Below, piece by piece: positions 5,943 through 7,098 of a stretch of 7,098 nucleotides of DNA. The notes below the pieces were generated by a model that had not been told where the DNA came from, did no database searches, and was given only the letters and a program-made list of their open reading frames with translations. Position 1 is the stretch's first letter, and each line of letters begins with the position of its first letter. Source of the stretch: a bacterium (GTDB taxonomy: Bacteria; Latescibacterota; UBA2968; GCA-2709665); NCBI GenBank assembly GCA_027619145.1, contig JAQCGA010000206.1, positions 1 to 7,098 of the forward strand, read 5' to 3'. Both the position numbers and the translations under genes were made by a program.

Positions 5943-6120
5943 CATTCAGGTGGACACATGCGTTCGCGGACGATGTTGGCCAAATACCCAACGGCGTTGA
6001 GGTCCGGAGTTTGGTAGAGCAACAGACCATCTTCGGCGGAGAGGCGTTTTCCGGCCTGGACTTTGTCGTATATGTTGTGGAGTTCCTGGGGGATGTGGAG
6101 TTTCACAAAAAGCTCCTTTG
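5942..6120 (-). pseudogene. Truncated duplicate of the mqnE 5' end (54 codons)
   Basis: Minus strand 6120-5954 is a second copy of the mqnE beginning, about 89% identical without gaps. It keeps AAAGGAG (6119-6113) and a GTG start (6106-6104). The frame reads 51 residues like MqnE (six residue differences: H3L, K7Q, E20K, E26D, E32Q, S38A), then PPE and TGA (5944-5942). It ends before the radical SAM cysteine motif, so it cannot be an active enzyme. Of the 17 coding differences I count nine synonymous and eight nonsynonymous. This suggests that much of the divergence built up while the sequence was still under protein-level selection, for example in another strain. It lies between hicA-2 and hicB-1. 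It is either junk left by recombination or a translated leader for hicB-1. Confidence 0.88.
5954..6120. repeat. Direct repeat copy B (mqnE 5' fragment)
   Basis: Partner of 5290-5456. The right border of similarity falls one base beyond the AAAGGAG ribosome binding site in both copies. The left border falls right after the Cys51 codon. Confidence 0.93.
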
Positions 6121-6151
6121 GATTCTCTGACTAAGATTGGACGACAGGGGT

Positions 6152-6364
6152 TTACAACAACGCTCGAAATTCTTCCTCAGACAGCCCGGCGTCACGCGCA
6201 ATACCGCCCATCGTGTAGGCATTGACCGGATTGTGTCGCGGAATCGTTAGAATGCGCACACCGTCACTCATGACAATATGCTTACCCTGTCGAACGACAT
6301 CAAAACCGGCCTTTCGGAGTGCTCGAACGGCATTCTGATGATTGATGCCCGGTATTTTCGGCAC
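6152..6364 (-). CDS. hicA: HicA-family toxin, module 2 (mRNA interferase)
   Basis: A 70-residue HicA/YcfA-like toxin, clearly different from HicA-1. MPKIPGINHQNAVRALRKAGF is followed by the catalytic-type H29 in RQGKHIVM, then ILTIPRHNPVNAYTM and the common ending GLSEEEFRALL. The predicted activity is ribosome-independent mRNA cleavage. The start is GTG (6364-6362), two bases after the hicB-2 stop, with no strong ribosome binding site of its own. Translation therefore probably depends on coupling to hicB-2. A 31-base gap separates its stop from the duplicated mqnE ribosome binding site. No terminator is visible there. Confidence 0.88.
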   Translation of the reverse strand: MPKIPGINHQNAVRALRKAGFDVVRQGKHIVMSDGVRILTIPRHNPVNAYTMGGIARDAGLSEEEFRALL

Positions 6365-6366
6365 GC

Positions 6367-6564
6367 TCAGCCTGCGACTTCGATTTCACGTATAACCGCA
6401 CCTTTGAGCAATTCATCGCGAGCGGCTAAATACTCCCGGATTGCATCCTGAATATTCTCCAGAGCTTCTTCTTCTGTTGTTCCCTGGGACCAGCAACCCG
6501 GAAGTCCCGGCACGGAGATGCTAAAACCTTCTTCTGTTTCCTGAATGGCAATTTTGTATTTCAT
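6367..6564 (-). CDS. hicB: HicB-family antitoxin, module 2
   Basis: A 65-residue HicB-like antitoxin, the partner of HicA-2. MKYKIAIQETEEGFSISVPG, then LPGCWSQGTTEEEALENIQDAI, is the classic HicB half-RNase-H-like pattern. There is no added DNA-binding domain. ATG 6564 has AGGAG (6577-6573) eight bases upstream. It is 72 bases downstream of the recN stop; I see no convincing promoter or terminator in that gap. As in module 1, the antitoxin comes first. Confidence 0.88.
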   Translation of the reverse strand: MKYKIAIQETEEGFSISVPGLPGCWSQGTTEEEALENIQDAIREYLAARDELLKGAVIREIEVAG

Positions 6565-6636
6565 TTGATTTTCTCCTGTTCTCGCCCCTGAACCATTTAA
6601 AGATAGAAGCTTGCATCGTATCTCCGGAAGCTGTGT

Positions 6637-7098
6637 TCAGTTCTGGCTGAGCATTTCACGGGCGTGCTGGAGCGTGAGTTGGGAGATTTTTTCGCCGCCC
6701 ATTAAACGCGCCAATTCTTCTGCACGGGCTTCGATGTCCAGTTGTTGAACGTGGGTGAGGGTTCGGCCCTTCTGGACGTCTTTTCTTACGGAGAAATGTC
6801 GGTCCGCCATTTTTGCAATTTGTGGCAGGTGGGTGATGGAAATGGCCTGGTAGGTTCGCGGCAGGTCTTTTAATTTTTTGCCTACGACTTCTGCGATGCG
6901 TCCGGAAATGCCAATGTCGATTTCGTCGAAGATGAGGACCTGGACCGAATCCGTGCGGGCAAGGACTGTTTTCATGGCGAGCATAATGCGGGAAATTTCG
7001 CCGCCGGAAGCAACTTTGACCAGGGGGTGGATGGCCTCTCCGGGGTTGGTGGAGATGTGAAATTCCGCGTGGTCCATTCCTCTGGGACCAGCTTCGTA
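6637..7098 (-). CDS. recN: DNA repair protein RecN, C-terminal part (runs off right edge)
   Basis: RecN is an SMC-like ATPase that acts at double-strand breaks. The last 153 residues are present and the frame stays open to the window edge. The methionine at 7077 is internal, since YEAGPRG precedes it in frame. Visible features in order are EFHISTNPGE, the ABC signature ASGGEISRIMLAMK, Walker B with D-loop VLIFDEIDIGISG, and the H-loop ISITHLPQIA. A C-terminal helical region with ARAEELARLMGG follows. The Walker A and coiled-coil arms lie outside the window. It is the upstream neighbour of the toxin-antitoxin block on the same strand. Confidence 0.95.
   Translation of the reverse strand, partial: YEAGPRGMDHAEFHISTNPGEAIHPLVKVASGGEISRIMLAMKTVLARTDSVQVLIFDEIDIGISGRIAEVVGKKLKDLPRTYQAISITHLPQIAKMADRHFSVRKDVQKGRTLTHVQQLDIEARAEELARLMGGEKISQLTLQHAREMLSQN

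Noticed and set aside
5290..6120. Repeats flanking hicBA-1 as a CRISPR array or insertion-sequence target duplication
   Set aside because: There are only two copies, 167 bp long, made of mqnE coding sequence. No transposase or terminal inverted repeats are present, so this is a partial gene duplication.

Overview
The window reads as a stretch of an uncultured bacterial chromosome of intermediate GC content. Every confidently recognised gene is on the minus strand, so transcription runs right to left. The identified genes are the end of recN, two HicBA-type toxin-antitoxin modules, three enzymes of the futalosine (Mqn) menaquinone pathway, and a heparinase II/III-like protein. The futalosine route implies respiratory menaquinone made without the Men pathway. 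The combination of Mqn genes, many small HicAB modules, Uma2 debris and a heparinase-like lyase would fit environmental groups such as Poribacteria or Latescibacterota. That placement is a guess, because no marker gene here settles it.

Layout in the direction of transcription: the C-terminal part of recN enters from the right edge (7098-6637). Next come hicB-2/hicA-2 (6564-6152), then a 167-bp duplicate of the 5' end of mqnE including its ribosome binding site (6120-5954), then hicB-1/hicA-1 (5927-5524). Intact mqnE (5442-4294) follows, then a short gap holding a decayed C-terminal piece of a Uma2-family (DUF820) gene (4283-4110), then mqnC (4087-2987) and mqnA (2976-2176). A clear Rho-independent terminator (2153-2119) closes the mqn block. 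After it, a good sigma-70-type promoter (2048-2020) drives the heparinase II/III-like gene (1973-228). The leftmost 227 bases hold no convincing gene but contain two perfect 11-bp inverted repeats.

Functionally, MqnA makes 3-enolpyruvyl-benzoate from chorismate, MqnE (radical SAM) makes aminofutalosine from it, and MqnC (radical SAM) makes the spiro ring of cyclic dehypoxanthinyl futalosine. The MqnB-type nucleosidase step and MqnD are not in this window.

The most interesting part is the recN-mqnE interval. It looks like a site invaded at least once by toxin-antitoxin modules. A diverged mqnE 5' fragment (about 89% identical, still open, still with its Shine-Dalgarno sequence) is stranded between two unrelated HicBA modules. 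The fragment's reading frame ends exactly at the ribosome binding site of hicB-1. No terminator is visible from recN down to the end of mqnA, so the toxin-antitoxin modules may be co-transcribed with menaquinone genes.
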